In this document: piece by piece, positions 26,878-35,530 of the stretch
How positions within the stretch are numbered: position 1 is the first letter of the stretch
How the letters are laid out: each line of letters starts with the position of its first letter
NCBI RefSeq assembly: GCF_001428005.1
Contig: NZ_LMSB01000018.1
Location: forward strand, 2,349-64,560
Reading direction: 5' to 3'
Source: Arthrobacter sp. Soil736
GTDB lineage: Bacteria > Actinomycetota > Actinomycetes > Actinomycetales > Micrococcaceae
DNA: 62,212 bases
Made by a program: the position numbers and the translations under genes
Notes under the pieces: generated by a model
What the model was told of the DNA's origin: nothing
What the model saw: the letters and a program-made list of their open reading frames with translations, nothing else
The model's database searches: none

Positions 26878-27753
26878 TCAGGCCGGCTTGTAGGGGGTGA
26901 AGGTTGTTCCGCCGTCGTTTGAGATGACCACGCCGGTTTCTGTGGCGACCCAAATCCTGATCGCTCCGTCAGCGCCTTTGCCTGCGGTCATCGCCTGGAC
27001 CTGCCCGTCGACGGATCCTGTGCGTTTCCAGGTGGCGCCGCCGTCGGCCGAGGCGTGGACAGTTCCGCCGGGTTCGATGCCGACGGCGTCGGCCGCAGTG
27101 GCGAAGGCCGCGAATTGGATGACCGGGGCGGCGGTGTTCTTCTGCCAGGTCTTGCCGCCGTCTGTGGAGCGTTGCAAGCCCTCTGGAGTCGTGGCCAGGA
27201 TCGTGTCGCTGCCCGGGTTGCCGGCCAGCACCGCCGGCTCGAAGCCTGCTGTTGTCTGCGTCCAGTGTTTTCCGTCGGGGCTGGTGAGCAGTGAGCCGTC
27301 GAAGGCCACAACTCCGCTGCGGGTGACAGTCAGGGCGTGGAAGTCCGACTCGCCTTGGCGGGAGAGCTGCTCCCAGGTCTTGCCGCCGTCGTCGGATCGG
27401 ATCAGACCAACGGGATTAGGAAGGTCTGAGCCTTTGCCGGGGTGCCCGGAGGCGTAGAAGACGCTTTGCCCTGCGGCGGGGGTGAATCCCATGAGGTCGT
27501 TGGTGGGCCCGATCTTGACGGCTGGTTTCGCGGAGACGTCAAAGAGCCCTTCGTGGGTGGCGAGCAGGACTTTTCCGGAGTGATCCACGGTGATGCCGTG
27601 AACGTGGGCTGTCGGGTATCCGCTCCCGTACCCGGATGGTGTGGATGTGGCCGAGGACGGGGCGGTGCAGGCGGACAGGGCGAGAATCAGTGCTGCCGCC
27701 GCAGCGGGCGCGCCAGCGTGGCGGAATTGTCCGAACGGGGTTGTGAACGCCAT
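26878..27753 (-). CDS. secreted lipoprotein of the F510_1955/BNR-repeat type
   Basis: 291 residues from ATG 27753. A signal peptide with lipobox ILALSACTAP is followed by a beta-propeller-like protein with Asp-box patterns (SDDGGKTWEQL, STDGGKTWQKN, SADGGATWKRT, SNDGGTTFTPY). A His-containing motif (AHVHGITVD) is at the start of the mature part. Such proteins accompany copper genes in actinobacteria; the role is unknown. Last gene of the leftward operon. Confidence 0.8.
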   Translation of the reverse strand: MAFTTPFGQFRHAGAPAAAAALILALSACTAPSSATSTPSGYGSGYPTAHVHGITVDHSGKVLLATHEGLFDVSAKPAVKIGPTNDLMGFTPAAGQSVFYASGHPGKGSDLPNPVGLIRSDDGGKTWEQLSRQGESDFHALTVTRSGVVAFDGSLLTSPDGKHWTQTTAGFEPAVLAGNPGSDTILATTPEGLQRSTDGGKTWQKNTAAPVIQFAAFATAADAVGIEPGGTVHASADGGATWKRTGSVDGQVQAMTAGKGADGAIRIWVATETGVVISNDGGTTFTPYKPA

Positions 27754-27799
27754 GGGAAATCTCCTGAGGTTGGGGGGCTTGGGCTTGGGCTTGGGTGGC

Positions 27800-28549
27800 T
27801 TAGATGGGTGTTTTGAAGGTTGCGGCGAGGTTTTGCAGCTGGTAGATCCAGGAGGTCCATACTCCCAGGATCATCAGGGCTCCGAGCAGAACCAGTAGGA
27901 GCCCGCCGGCGATGTTGACGGCCCGGATGTGCTGCCGGACGAAGGCCAGTGCCCGTGTGACCCAGTTGACGCCCAGGGCGACCAGGCCGAAGGGAACGCC
28001 GAGTCCGAGGCAGTAGGCGAAGGCGAGCAGGGCTCCCCGCGAGGGGTCGCCGGTGCTGGTGCTCAGGGCGAGAACTGCGGCCAGTGTCGGGCCCATGCAC
28101 GGAGTCCAGCCCAGACCGAAAACGACGCCCAGGACAGGCGCGCCGGCTAGTCCCGAGGCGGGCTTCCAGGACATTTTCGCTGTGCGTTGCAGAAAGGAGA
28201 GCTTCCCGGTCAGGACAAGACCCATGAGCACAACGACAAGGCCCAGTGCCCTGATCAGCGTGTCCTGCCAGCGGGCCATCCACGTGCCGATGGCACCGAA
28301 CGCGGCCCCGTAGAGGGTGAACACCGCGGCGAAGCCGAGGATGAACAGGCCGACGCCAGTCAGGACGCGGCGGCGGTTGCCGTGTCGGGTCGGGTTGGTC
28401 AGGCCCGAGACGTATCCGAGGTAGCCGGGCACTAGGGGCAGGATGCAAGGGGAAAGGAAGGATACAAGCCCTGCGGTCATGGCCAGCGGAAGGGCGAGGA
28501 GCAGCGTGCCGTTTTGCACGGTGTCCGCGAAAAAGCCGCCGATCGTCAT
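27800..28549 (-). CDS. CcdA/DsbD-type thiol-disulfide membrane transporter
   Basis: 249 residues from ATG 28549; six membrane helices. The redox-active cysteines are in [19 protein letters not shown] and [15 protein letters not shown]. This family brings reducing equivalents across the membrane for cytochrome c maturation or for keeping copper-binding thiols reduced. The location in a copper operon favours the latter. Confidence 0.88.
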   Translation of the reverse strand: MTIGGFFADTVQNGTLLLALPLAMTAGLVSFLSPCILPLVPGYLGYVSGLTNPTRHGNRRRVLTGVGLFILGFAAVFTLYGAAFGAIGTWMARWQDTLIRALGLVVVLMGLVLTGKLSFLQRTAKMSWKPASGLAGAPVLGVVFGLGWTPCMGPTLAAVLALSTSTGDPSRGALLAFAYCLGLGVPFGLVALGVNWVTRALAFVRQHIRAVNIAGGLLLVLLGALMILGVWTSWIYQLQNLAATFKTPI

Positions 28550-28591
28550 CTCCGGAACCCCGTCCGTGATGGACGGTCCGGGGGCAAGGGC

Positions 28592-30574
28592 TTAGTCATG
28601 ATGGCCTTCGGGTTCGAGGTAGATCAATGTGCGGGTGACCAGGTGATGCGGCGTGGTTTGCGTCTCGTGCAGGATACGTCCGTCCTGGGCCAGGGTGAGT
28701 TCAAGGACGGCGTTCTCGGCCGGGTAGGACAGGCCGAGGCGGCGGTTTCCGTCTTCGTCGGGAAGCCGGGTGGCGGTGCTGGCGAGTCCGCTGGCGTAGA
28801 GGGCGCGCCTGATGAAGTCCTGGCCGGTGGTCTTGAAGGAACGGGGCGTTCCCAGCCCGTGGGCGGTGTCGCTGGTGACCAATTCGTGCAGGGTGAAGGA
28901 CGGGACGGCTTTCATGGCCGTGACGGATTCGGCCAGCAGCTGCTCGCCCGGGATGGAGGGCCAGTTGATGGCCAGTGAGGCCGGTTCGGAATTCCAGCTC
29001 GTGGATGTCGGGGTGACGGTGATCCGGTTGGCGCCGTCGTGCCAGGTGGCGGGGCTGAAAAAGCAGCCTTCGCCGCAGCTTCGGAAGGTCAGATCGCCGG
29101 TCTTGCCGTCCGGTCCGGCGAGGGAACCGGTCATGGCAAGCTGCGCGGCCGCAGCACTCCCTGATGAATCGGTGATCTCCGGGACCAGGAGCTGGATGAC
29201 GAGCTGGCCCGAGCTGGCGCGGGCGTTGACGCCTATTTCCCCTGCCAGTGCGGCCGCCGGGACGACCGGGCCCGTGGCCGGCGGCGGAAACGCCAAGGGG
29301 GCGTTTGCGCTGCCGGGGACAGGCAGCACGGTCAGGATTGAGGAGACCACGAGGACCGCGAGGAGGGTGGCGGATTCGACACGGGCGGGGCGCGTGATTT
29401 TTTCCAGCACGGACTTCCGGCGCAGGAGGCGGCGGGCGAGCAGGGCAAAGCCGGCAGCGGCTGCGACCAGTCCGGTCTTGGCCAGCAGGAGGCGTCCGTA
29501 GTCGGTGGTCATGAGGCTGTCGGGTGGAACGAGTATCAGCGCGGATCCAAGTCCCGTGAGCACGACGGCGGTGAACAGCCATGCCGCGGTCCGCGAATAG
29601 GTCCCGAGTGCTTCGCGGGACAGGTCCTTCCGGTGACGCCAATGGACGAGAGTTCGAATGACGTGCAAGAGCATCCCTGTCCAGAGGGTGGCTGCGGCCA
29701 GATGGAGCGCGGTGAGCGGGATGCCCAGGGCCGGGGCGGCCAGCTGGGGGTGGGCGCGCAGTGCTTCGGCGCCGATCACAGCCGCCAGCGGCAGCCAAAG
29801 CCATCGGCGCCGGTCCAATGCGGCCGCCGCCGCGGCGAAGGCGAATCCGGCTATTTCGACAAGGGCCAGGATTCCCGGTCGGCTGCCGGTGAGGGCCTCC
29901 GGGGCGGGTCGGGTGAAGCCGGCAGTAAGGGAGCCGTTTCCCAGGAGCAGGACGGCCAGGCCGGCGGCCCCGGCGAGGCCGGCAAGGCTCGCCCACAAGG
30001 TAATGGGCCGGGGCCGGTCGGGGGCATCGCGACGGCGGGAAAGCAGCCAGGAGCCGGCCTGGTCGCCCAGGGCGATGGTGAGGGATGTGAACAGCAGGAC
30101 GCGAAGGACGGTTGTCTGCCAGGATCCCTGTGTGTCCGTGGTCTGGCCGCCGCCCAGCGCCGTGGCGGCAGGTCCCAAAGCGTAGCGGTAGCTTCCGCTC
30201 ATGACATCGCCGTCCCCGGCGGTGACCTGCCATTGCACGGTATAGATACCTTGCGCGCCGGTTCCGGAAACCGGTACTTCCAGGGCGCGGTTCTCATGGG
30301 TGAGCCGGGGCGCGCCGACGGTCAGCGCGCCCTGCGGCCCTGCCACGGTGACGGGTGCCCCCGCAGCCGTGACCGGTTCATCGAACAGAAGCGTAAGAGT
30401 CTCGGGGGCCGAGGCAATGGTCGAGTCGGCGGCCGGGGCGGTGAAGAGCAGATTGGCGTGCGCGGAGGCCGGAACCGCGGCCAGCAGTCCGGCAAACACG
30501 AGCCCGGCCGTGGCAGCAAGCAGTGCGGCGATACGCCCCAGCGCGTGCGTTCGCCGTCGGACCTCAGGCCTCAT
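28592..30574 (-). CDS. CopC-CopD fusion copper resistance protein
   Basis: 660 residues from ATG 30574; the start overlaps the previous stop. A signal peptide ends near ASAHANLLF, so the mature protein starts with His as CopC does. The CopC beta-barrel (residues about 40-135; copper ligands such as the N-terminal His, and DGDVMSGSYRYAL) is followed by about eight membrane helices of CopD and a C-terminal extracytoplasmic domain with two Cys (CGEGCFF). The family moves or sequesters copper at the outer face of the membrane. Confidence 0.9.
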   Translation of the reverse strand: MRPEVRRRTHALGRIAALLAATAGLVFAGLLAAVPASAHANLLFTAPAADSTIASAPETLTLLFDEPVTAAGAPVTVAGPQGALTVGAPRLTHENRALEVPVSGTGAQGIYTVQWQVTAGDGDVMSGSYRYALGPAATALGGGQTTDTQGSWQTTVLRVLLFTSLTIALGDQAGSWLLSRRRDAPDRPRPITLWASLAGLAGAAGLAVLLLGNGSLTAGFTRPAPEALTGSRPGILALVEIAGFAFAAAAAALDRRRWLWLPLAAVIGAEALRAHPQLAAPALGIPLTALHLAAATLWTGMLLHVIRTLVHWRHRKDLSREALGTYSRTAAWLFTAVVLTGLGSALILVPPDSLMTTDYGRLLLAKTGLVAAAAGFALLARRLLRRKSVLEKITRPARVESATLLAVLVVSSILTVLPVPGSANAPLAFPPPATGPVVPAAALAGEIGVNARASSGQLVIQLLVPEITDSSGSAAAAQLAMTGSLAGPDGKTGDLTFRSCGEGCFFSPATWHDGANRITVTPTSTSWNSEPASLAINWPSIPGEQLLAESVTAMKAVPSFTLHELVTSDTAHGLGTPRSFKTTGQDFIRRALYASGLASTATRLPDEDGNRRLGLSYPAENAVLELTLAQDGRILHETQTTPHHLVTRTLIYLEPEGHHD

Positions 30575-30797
30575 GCCGGTCCGGGGAGGCGGCGCCGGTC
30601 CAGGCGTCTCTGCGGGCACGCTGAAACTGCGAAAGTTCGTCCCTGGCGGCCCGGATCTGGTCATCAATTCTCTGCGCCGGGGTGCAGCACGCCCCGTCCG
30701 CCGCGTCCCTTCGGCGGAGCATCGGACGCATGCAGCAGAACCAGGTCAGGGCGATGGCCGCCGCCGTGACGGCCACGGCGAACAGCGCGGTGTTCAT
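30564..30797 (-). CDS. small membrane protein with a CC pair
   Basis: 77 residues from ATG 30797. One helix ends in [13 protein letters not shown], and another pair is in [10 protein letters not shown]; the rest is a helix-forming polar stretch. It overlaps the genes on both sides (ATGA junctions). The cysteine pairs and context suggest copper binding. No named family. Confidence 0.65.
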   Translation of the reverse strand: MNTALFAVAVTAAAIALTWFCCMRPMLRRRDAADGACCTPAQRIDDQIRAARDELSQFQRARRDAWTGAASPDRHEA

Positions 30798-31021
30798 GCC
30801 GCAGGATTCCCGCCGGGACGCGGCGCCGGGTGACGTTCGTCGAAAGGTACCGGAGCAGCGCGGAGGGCCTCGATCTCAGAGCGCAGCCGGGCCAGCTCCT
30901 GTTCCTGGTCCGGCGTGGCAGGTTGTCCGCCACGGCCATGGCCGCGCATCATCAGCCACATCATCAGCCCCATGCCGACGGGGCAGGCCAAGGCCGGGAG
31001 AAAAAGAAGAAACTGTTCCAT
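30794..31021 (-). CDS. small Met/His membrane protein, first gene of the copper operon
   Basis: 75 residues from ATG 31021. One membrane helix rich in Met ([20 protein letters not shown]), then a coiled helical stretch ([16 protein letters not shown]). It resembles DUF2933-type proteins found with copper genes. Met/His/Cys could bind Cu(I). Preceded by the operator at 31147-31179. Confidence 0.7.
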   Translation of the reverse strand: MEQFLLFLPALACPVGMGLMMWLMMRGHGRGGQPATPDQEQELARLRSEIEALRAAPVPFDERHPAPRPGGNPAA

Positions 31022-31146
31022 GGGGTGTCCTTTTGATGGTCAATGCCGAGGAGGAGAAGCGGGTCTGCCGTCAGCAGGATCCAACCGAGCAAGAGCTCTT
31101 CCACGCCCGCTCCGCCCTGTCACTCCGTCACCCCCAGAACTCCGGA

Positions 31147-31179
31147 AACTATCCTCCTAAGGAGTTTAGGAGCATAGTT
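31147..31179 (-). promoter_or_regulatory. BlaI/CopY-type operator of the copper operon
   Basis: CTCCTAA-N5-TTAGGAG (31154-31172), lengthened by AACTAT and ATAGTT on the outside with one mismatch. It contains CCTA-N7-TAGG, as do both sites at 32611-32670. Located 126 bp upstream of the first structural gene. Confidence 0.65.
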
Positions 31180-31226
31180 GGGGCCGTGTCCAGCGGCCTG
31201 GGAGGGGCCTGCTTGAGAAGGTCGGT

Positions 31227-32210
31227 TCAGGGTGAGGTGCTGACGGAGGCGGTCGCGCCCGGGCAGAAGTTATGGCCGGCCGCGGCGGCCGCGGGACCCC
31301 CCAGCACCAGTACCGGGAGGGCGAGGAGCGCGGCGACGGCAAAGGAGCCGAGGGCGGTTCGGGTTCGACCCAAGGGGTTCTGCGGGGGGATGAGCCGGCG
31401 CACGCGCGATGCCGTCCCGCTGCCTCCTGCCGCGAAGGCCACGGACGGGGCCAGGTTGCCGGTACCCCCGGCTGCCACAGCCAGCAGCGCGCCGGCCACC
31501 GTGAGCCGGCCGGATCTGGCGGCGGCAGCGTCGTCCGCGCGCAGTTCGATGAGCCGGGCCGTCTCGTCGGCCGCCAGTCGGAAGACCCCGACCGCGGGGA
31601 ACGCCGACGCCAGCGCGCGGGCGAGGCCCAGGATCAGGTCGTGCCGCTCGGCCAGGTGGGCGTGTTCATGTGCCAGTACAGCATCAAGCTGTACATCATC
31701 CAGGGCCAACAGCGCCCCGGTGGTCACGACGGTCCGCCGCCGTCGGCCCGGGAGACAGTATACGGCCGACTCATTCGAGTCGAGAACTACGACCCCGCGG
31801 CCCGGGTCAGCCTTGCCGACCATGTCCAGAATCCTGTGATGGTGTGCGCGCTCGTGTGCCATGCGGGCGAGGCCCGCAGCGAGGCACCCTACAGTGCGGC
31901 CTAGAATGGCCAGGGCAAGGACAGCACCGGCGGCTCCGGCTGCCACCCCGCCCGGGGAAGCGTACTGCTCCTGGATGGCCATGACGCAGGAGCGCAGAAG
32001 CTGGGCCAGATCGCCGCTGACGGTCACCGTCGGAAACGTCAGCGCCAGCCCGGCCAGGGCGACGGAGACGAGGATCGTGACGCTCAGCGCCTGCCAGGCC
32101 GCGATGGCCAGCCGGGGAGCCCTGTCGGCCCAGGAGTCCGGCCGCAGCAGCCGGGGGCCGGCAAGGCCCAACATCAGGGCATAACCGAGGAGGGACAGGG
32201 CGACAATCAT
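31227..32210 (-). CDS. M56-family membrane metallopeptidase (BlaR1-like)
   Basis: 327 residues from ATG 32210. Membrane helices at both ends and a zinc-peptidase motif HEXXH (LAHEHAHLAERHDL) in the cytosolic part, with a distal Glu in LIELRADDAAAA. Unlike BlaR1 there is no penicillin-binding sensor domain, so the signal may be metal itself. It overlaps the BlaI-like gene (ATGA) and is expected to cleave that repressor on signal. Confidence 0.85.
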   Translation of the reverse strand: MIVALSLLGYALMLGLAGPRLLRPDSWADRAPRLAIAAWQALSVTILVSVALAGLALTFPTVTVSGDLAQLLRSCVMAIQEQYASPGGVAAGAAGAVLALAILGRTVGCLAAGLARMAHERAHHHRILDMVGKADPGRGVVVLDSNESAVYCLPGRRRRTVVTTGALLALDDVQLDAVLAHEHAHLAERHDLILGLARALASAFPAVGVFRLAADETARLIELRADDAAAARSGRLTVAGALLAVAAGGTGNLAPSVAFAAGGSGTASRVRRLIPPQNPLGRTRTALGSFAVAALLALPVLVLGGPAAAAAGHNFCPGATASVSTSP

Positions 32211-32587
32211 GGCTGCACCTGCTGTTCGTTCGCGGCCTGCTCCTTCGCTGAGCTGAGCAGCCGGCGGAGTTCCTCGGCCTCCTCGGGCCGTATCCCTTCC
32301 ACGAACCCGACCAGGGCGGCGGTCCGGTCATTGGTGAGGGAGAGCGCCTCGGTGACTAGCCCGGCAACGTATTTGTCCCTGCCCGCCGCTGGCCCGTAAC
32401 GGAAGGCCCTGCCGTCGCGTTCCTTCGTCAGCCAGCCCTTGCGGTGCAGAATCTCCGTCACCGTGTGCACCGTGTTGTAGGCCAGGCCCCGGTCCAACCC
32501 CTCGAGGACCTCCCGGACCAGCAGCGGGCCGTCTGCCTGCCACATCTGTTCCATGATGGCGCTCTCCAGATCGCCAAACCTTGGCAT
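32207..32587 (-). CDS. BlaI/MecI/CopY-family repressor
   Basis: 126 residues from ATG 32587. Winged helix: PLLVREVLEGLDRGLAYNTV with recognition helix AYNTVHTVTEILHRKGWL, wing ERDGRAFRYGP, and a C-terminal dimerisation helix. The Cys pairs of true CopY are lacking, so control through cleavage by the adjacent M56 peptidase is more likely. Start chosen at MPRFGDLESAIM, the family's usual start. Confidence 0.9.
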   Translation of the reverse strand: MPRFGDLESAIMEQMWQADGPLLVREVLEGLDRGLAYNTVHTVTEILHRKGWLTKERDGRAFRYGPAAGRDKYVAGLVTEALSLTNDRTAALVGFVEGIRPEEAEELRRLLSSAKEQAANEQQVQP

Positions 32588-32610
32588 GCTGCCTCCTCGG
32601 CCGTGGGTAG

Positions 32611-32670
32611 TCCTATCAAGGATAGGAGACGAGCCACGGCATTGCACCTAAACACCTAAGTAAGTTAGGT
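32611..32670. promoter_or_regulatory. two BlaI-type operators in the divergent promoter
   Basis: TCCTATC-AAG-GATAGGA (32611-32627) and ACCTAA-GTAAG-TTAGGT (32654-32670). Both contain CCTA-N7-TAGG. They lie between the repressor gene (leftward) and the DUF3105 gene (rightward) and should control both. Confidence 0.7.
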
Positions 32671-32751
32671 TGGTCGCAGAAAACGCCGGACCAGGCGCCC
32701 AAACCATCGGCGCCTTTTCCCGGAGCCGCGGCGAACAAAGGACACACGGAC

Positions 32752-33465
32752 ATGGCCGGACCACAGAACCCGGGCAAGGACGGCAGGACAAGCGCCCCGG
32801 AACCGGGACAGCGCGCTGCCCCCGGGAACAAGCGCACGCTGAAGCAGCAGCGGGCCGCAGACATTCAGAACAAGCTCGCCGGATTCAAACGCGAGCATGA
32901 GAAGAGGCGGCGGAACCGGCTCATCCTCCTCATCACCGCATGGACAGTCGGCATCGCCCTGGTGGCAGGCGTCGTCGTCTTCGCTGTGGTGAGCTCCCTG
33001 CCGAAAACCCCGCCCGCCGCCATCGATGGCGTCGAGACCTTTTCGGGGCTGAGCTCCAACCATGTGAAGGGAGCGGTCAAGTACGCCCAAAGCCCGCCGG
33101 TTGGCGGGGACCATTCGGCGGTTCCGCTCAACTGCGCCGTGTACAGCGAACCGGTGCCCAACGAAAACGCGGTGCACTCCCTTGAGCACGGCGCTGTCTG
33201 GGTGACCTACGACCCCCAGGCGGTCACAGGAACCCAACTGGACACCCTGCGCAAGGACATCCCCTCCACCTATGCCATCCTCTCGCCGTTCAGCGGCCTT
33301 TCCTCGCCTGTCGTCGCCTCCGCCTGGGGCGTCCAACTGAAGGTGACAGGGGTGGATGACCCGCGGATCAAAGACTTCATCGCGAAATACCGCAGCGCAA
33401 AAACAGCGCCGGAACCCGGTGCACCCTGCACCGGCGGCGTGGATGGCCCCGGAAAAGTGAAGTAA
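32752..33465 (+). CDS. DUF3105 membrane-anchored protein
   Basis: 237 residues from ATG 32752. Basic cytosolic N terminus, one membrane helix (LILLITAWTVGIALVAGVVV) and an extracytoplasmic DUF3105 domain: NHVKGAVKYAQSPPVGGDHS, NCAVYSEPVPNENAVHSLEH, GAVWVTYDP. The conserved His residues and Cys pair would suit metal binding. Under the divergent BlaI-type promoter. Confidence 0.85.
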   Translation: MAGPQNPGKDGRTSAPEPGQRAAPGNKRTLKQQRAADIQNKLAGFKREHEKRRRNRLILLITAWTVGIALVAGVVVFAVVSSLPKTPPAAIDGVETFSGLSSNHVKGAVKYAQSPPVGGDHSAVPLNCAVYSEPVPNENAVHSLEHGAVWVTYDPQAVTGTQLDTLRKDIPSTYAILSPFSGLSSPVVASAWGVQLKVTGVDDPRIKDFIAKYRSAKTAPEPGAPCTGGVDGPGKVK

Positions 33466-33536
33466 TCACCAGGGCGAACCGACGGGCCAGCGGCCTGAAG
33501 CCCGCAAGTCCGCAACAAGAGGAAGGACCAAGGCCA

Positions 33537-33773
33537 ATGATGGGTTACGGATACGACGGCATGGGGATCATGTGGCTCTGGATGCTGGGGTGGTCGCTGC
33601 TTCTCATCGTCGGACTCGTCGGACTTGTGTGGGCAATCATCCGGCTCGCCCGCAGTGACGGGCGAGCCCCCCTTGACCGGCCAGGTTCGGCCCGGAGCAT
33701 CCTCGACGAACGCTATGCACGCGGGGAAATCGACGACGAGGAATACCGCAGGCGCCGCGAAACCCTGGGCTAG
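33537..33773 (+). CDS. SHOCT-domain membrane protein
   Basis: 78 residues from ATG 33537. A Met/Trp-rich start and one helix, then a SHOCT domain (SILDERYARGEIDDEEYRRR). Typical length. Found next to copper genes in many actinobacteria; the role is unknown. Second gene of the rightward copper arm. Confidence 0.85.
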   Translation: MMGYGYDGMGIMWLWMLGWSLLLIVGLVGLVWAIIRLARSDGRAPLDRPGSARSILDERYARGEIDDEEYRRRRETLG

Positions 33774-33837
33774 CCAATAGCACGCCCCTACCCGCAGCGC
33801 CTCCAGGAAGGGGCAGCCACCCCCGGGAAACCGCTCA

Positions 33838-33993
33838 ATGGGCCAGCTCGTCCCTAGCCAGTACCTTCAAGGCGAATTCTTCGGCAACAACGTCTCGAAC
33901 GACCGTGACCGCGCGGCCCTCTTCCCGTACCCCATGACCCCCAAACCCACCATCCGAGAAGAGAAAGGAGGTGACCATGACCCGCAAATTTGA
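33838..33993 (+). CDS. 51-residue protein overlapping the Cys-rich gene
   Basis: ATG 33838 after GGGAAA. MGQLVPSQYLQGEFFGNNVS, then NDRDRAALFPYPMTPKPTIR is protein-like and hydrophilic; it ends at TGA 33993, 17 bases inside the next gene. The ribosome-binding site of the next gene encodes its EKGGD. It may be an independent small protein or a leader for coupled translation. Confidence 0.4.
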   Translation: MGQLVPSQYLQGEFFGNNVSNDRDRAALFPYPMTPKPTIREEKGGDHDPQI

Positions 33994-34090
33994 AAAACGT
34001 CCATGCTGCCCCGACCCGGCCTGCTTCGGACGATGCCACCAGGACGATTGCTGTAGCTGCTGTGCTGATGATTGCTGCCGTGATGACTAA
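33977..34090 (+). CDS. 37-residue cysteine-rich, metallothionein-like peptide
   Basis: ATG 33977 has a near-perfect ribosome-binding site (AAAGGAGGTGACC). Ten of 37 residues are Cys: CCPDPACFGRCHQDDCCSCC, then ADDCCRDD, with one His and many acidic residues. That is the composition of metallothioneins and copper-binding peptides (for example MymT), although the spacing matches none that I know. It is last in the DUF3105-SHOCT arm of the copper island, so copper binding in the cytoplasm is a reasonable inference. Confidence 0.7.
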   Translation: MTRKFEKRPCCPDPACFGRCHQDDCCSCCADDCCRDD

Positions 34091-34408
34091 ATTGCTTAGC
34101 CGGACGGTCGGCCCCGCTCGTATTCATGTGAGGACACTGAAGCCTGGGTGGGGCCACGGGTCCCGACTCTCCCTGGTGCCGCACTTTGGTAAAGCTCAAG
34201 TCTCAGTGCTGGAGGAATGAAAAATCATTGTTACGAAGCGATGTACTGCCGTAAAGGCACAAGGAGTATTTCCCCGCTCCCCGCCTGAACCTTGTAGCCA
34301 CCTTCGGGTTGGCCCCGATATTGAGGCGCACATTCTCCCCGCGGAGGTTCAAAAACGACCGTTTTTGGAACAAGGGAACAGATCACACATTAGGTTGCTT
34401 GCTTGGCT

Positions 34409-34456
34409 GTGAATCGCAGCGATAAATGGCGGCGTTTTAGCAGCGATAAATGTCAC
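34409..34456. repeat. internal block resembling a transposon end
   Basis: GCAGCGATAAATG occurs twice (34416-34428, 34440-34452) with a 24-bp period, and AATCGCAGC-N4-AATGGCGG is shared with the left end at 26803-26824. It marks the boundary between copper genes and the next genes, and may be the end of a second, nested or older element. Confidence 0.5.
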
Positions 34457-34459
34457 CCC

Positions 34460-34640
34460 GGCAGCCCTTGGCGGATCCTCCACCAGGCTGGGCGTGCTCA
34501 TGTTCGACGGGGCGTCGCGGCGGGAGGCGGTCGAGTATGCCACGCTGAGCCCCGAGCACGAGGACTACCTGCGAGTCGATCGCGAACCGCTGGGTTTCCC
34601 GCGCCGCGCCCGATCTATACGCTGGAGACCGACTGACGGA
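34460..34640 (+). pseudogene. 3' fragment of an unknown gene
   Basis: The frame reads LGVLMFDGASRREAVEYATL and SPEHEDYLRVDREPLGFPRR with no start. It lies right after the transposon-end-like block and just before the RibD-like gene. Family unknown. Confidence 0.35.
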
Positions 34641-34651
34641 AGGCTGGCGCC

Positions 34652-35215
34652 ATGCGGAAACTGATCTACGGCATGAACCTGACCCTGGACGGCTACATCG
34701 CCGCGGCCGGCGACGACATCGGCTGGGGCGGGCCGAGCGACGAATTGTTCCAGTGGTGGCTCGACCAGGAGCGGGCGAGCGGCCTGTCGCTGTACGGGCG
34801 CAAGCTCTGGGAGACAATGAGCTCCTACTGGCCCACCGGCGACCAGCAGCCCAACGCCACACCCGCGGAGATTGAGTTCGCGCGGAACTGGCGGGACACG
34901 CCGAAGGTGGTGTTCTCCGCGACGATCGACAAGGTCGACTGGAACACCCGCCTGGTCACCGGCGACGCGATCGCCGAGATCACCCGGCTCAAGGCCGAGG
35001 ACGGCGGTCCGATGAGCGTCGGCGGCGCAACGCTCGCCGGGGCGGCCATGCGGGCCGGGCTGATCGACGAGTACGCGCTGGCCACCTATCCGGTCCTGGT
35101 CGGCGGCGGCACGCCGTTCTTCACCGCGCTGGACAGCTGGGTGAACCTGAACCTGGTGGAGACGCGGACGTTTCCCGGCGGCGTGGTCCTGACCAGGTAC
35201 GAGACGAGGCGCTGA
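34652..35215 (+). CDS. RibD C-terminal/DHFR-like reductase
   Basis: 187 residues from ATG 34652 (ribosome-binding site GGAAGG). Family features: MRKLIYGMNLTLDGYIAA, LYGRKLWETMSSYW, GGATLAGAAMRAGLIDEYAL, LVGGGTPFF. Cytoplasmic NAD(P)H-binding fold; substrate unknown. Intact, unlike the relative at 3274. A passenger of the transposon. Confidence 0.88.
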   Translation: MRKLIYGMNLTLDGYIAAAGDDIGWGGPSDELFQWWLDQERASGLSLYGRKLWETMSSYWPTGDQQPNATPAEIEFARNWRDTPKVVFSATIDKVDWNTRLVTGDAIAEITRLKAEDGGPMSVGGATLAGAAMRAGLIDEYALATYPVLVGGGTPFFTALDSWVNLNLVETRTFPGGVVLTRYETRR

Positions 35216-35500
35216 GCGCGATTTCTCCGGGCGGTCGGGGAAGTAGATCCACCACCAGCGGCCCCACGGCGGTGGCCAGCAGATGACCACATTCGCCGAG
35301 AGCTACGATTCCGCCGGGAAAACCATCCATCCGGTCACGACCTACGCCATGAGCGGCCTGGGCAGCACTGAACAGGACTACGCAGTATCCTGCCGATCAG
35401 CGGTTATCGGTGAAGGACCCGCTGTCCGCGGAGAGGAAGTCAGAGACGCAATGCCAGCCGCCGAATCTTGGCTGCGCCGGATAGGACTCCTCGAAAACTA

Positions 35501-35530
35501 TGTCTCGTAAATCAAAAGTTTTTCGAGACA
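35501..35530. other. resolvase site-like palindrome
   Basis: TGTCTCG (35501-35507) and CGAGACA (35524-35530) are 16 bp apart, with A/T runs inside; the arms TGTCTCGTAAA and TGTCTCGAAAA agree in 10 of 11 bases. A 28-30 bp dyad just upstream of a resolvase gene is where the crossover site of a res locus is expected. Confidence 0.55.
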
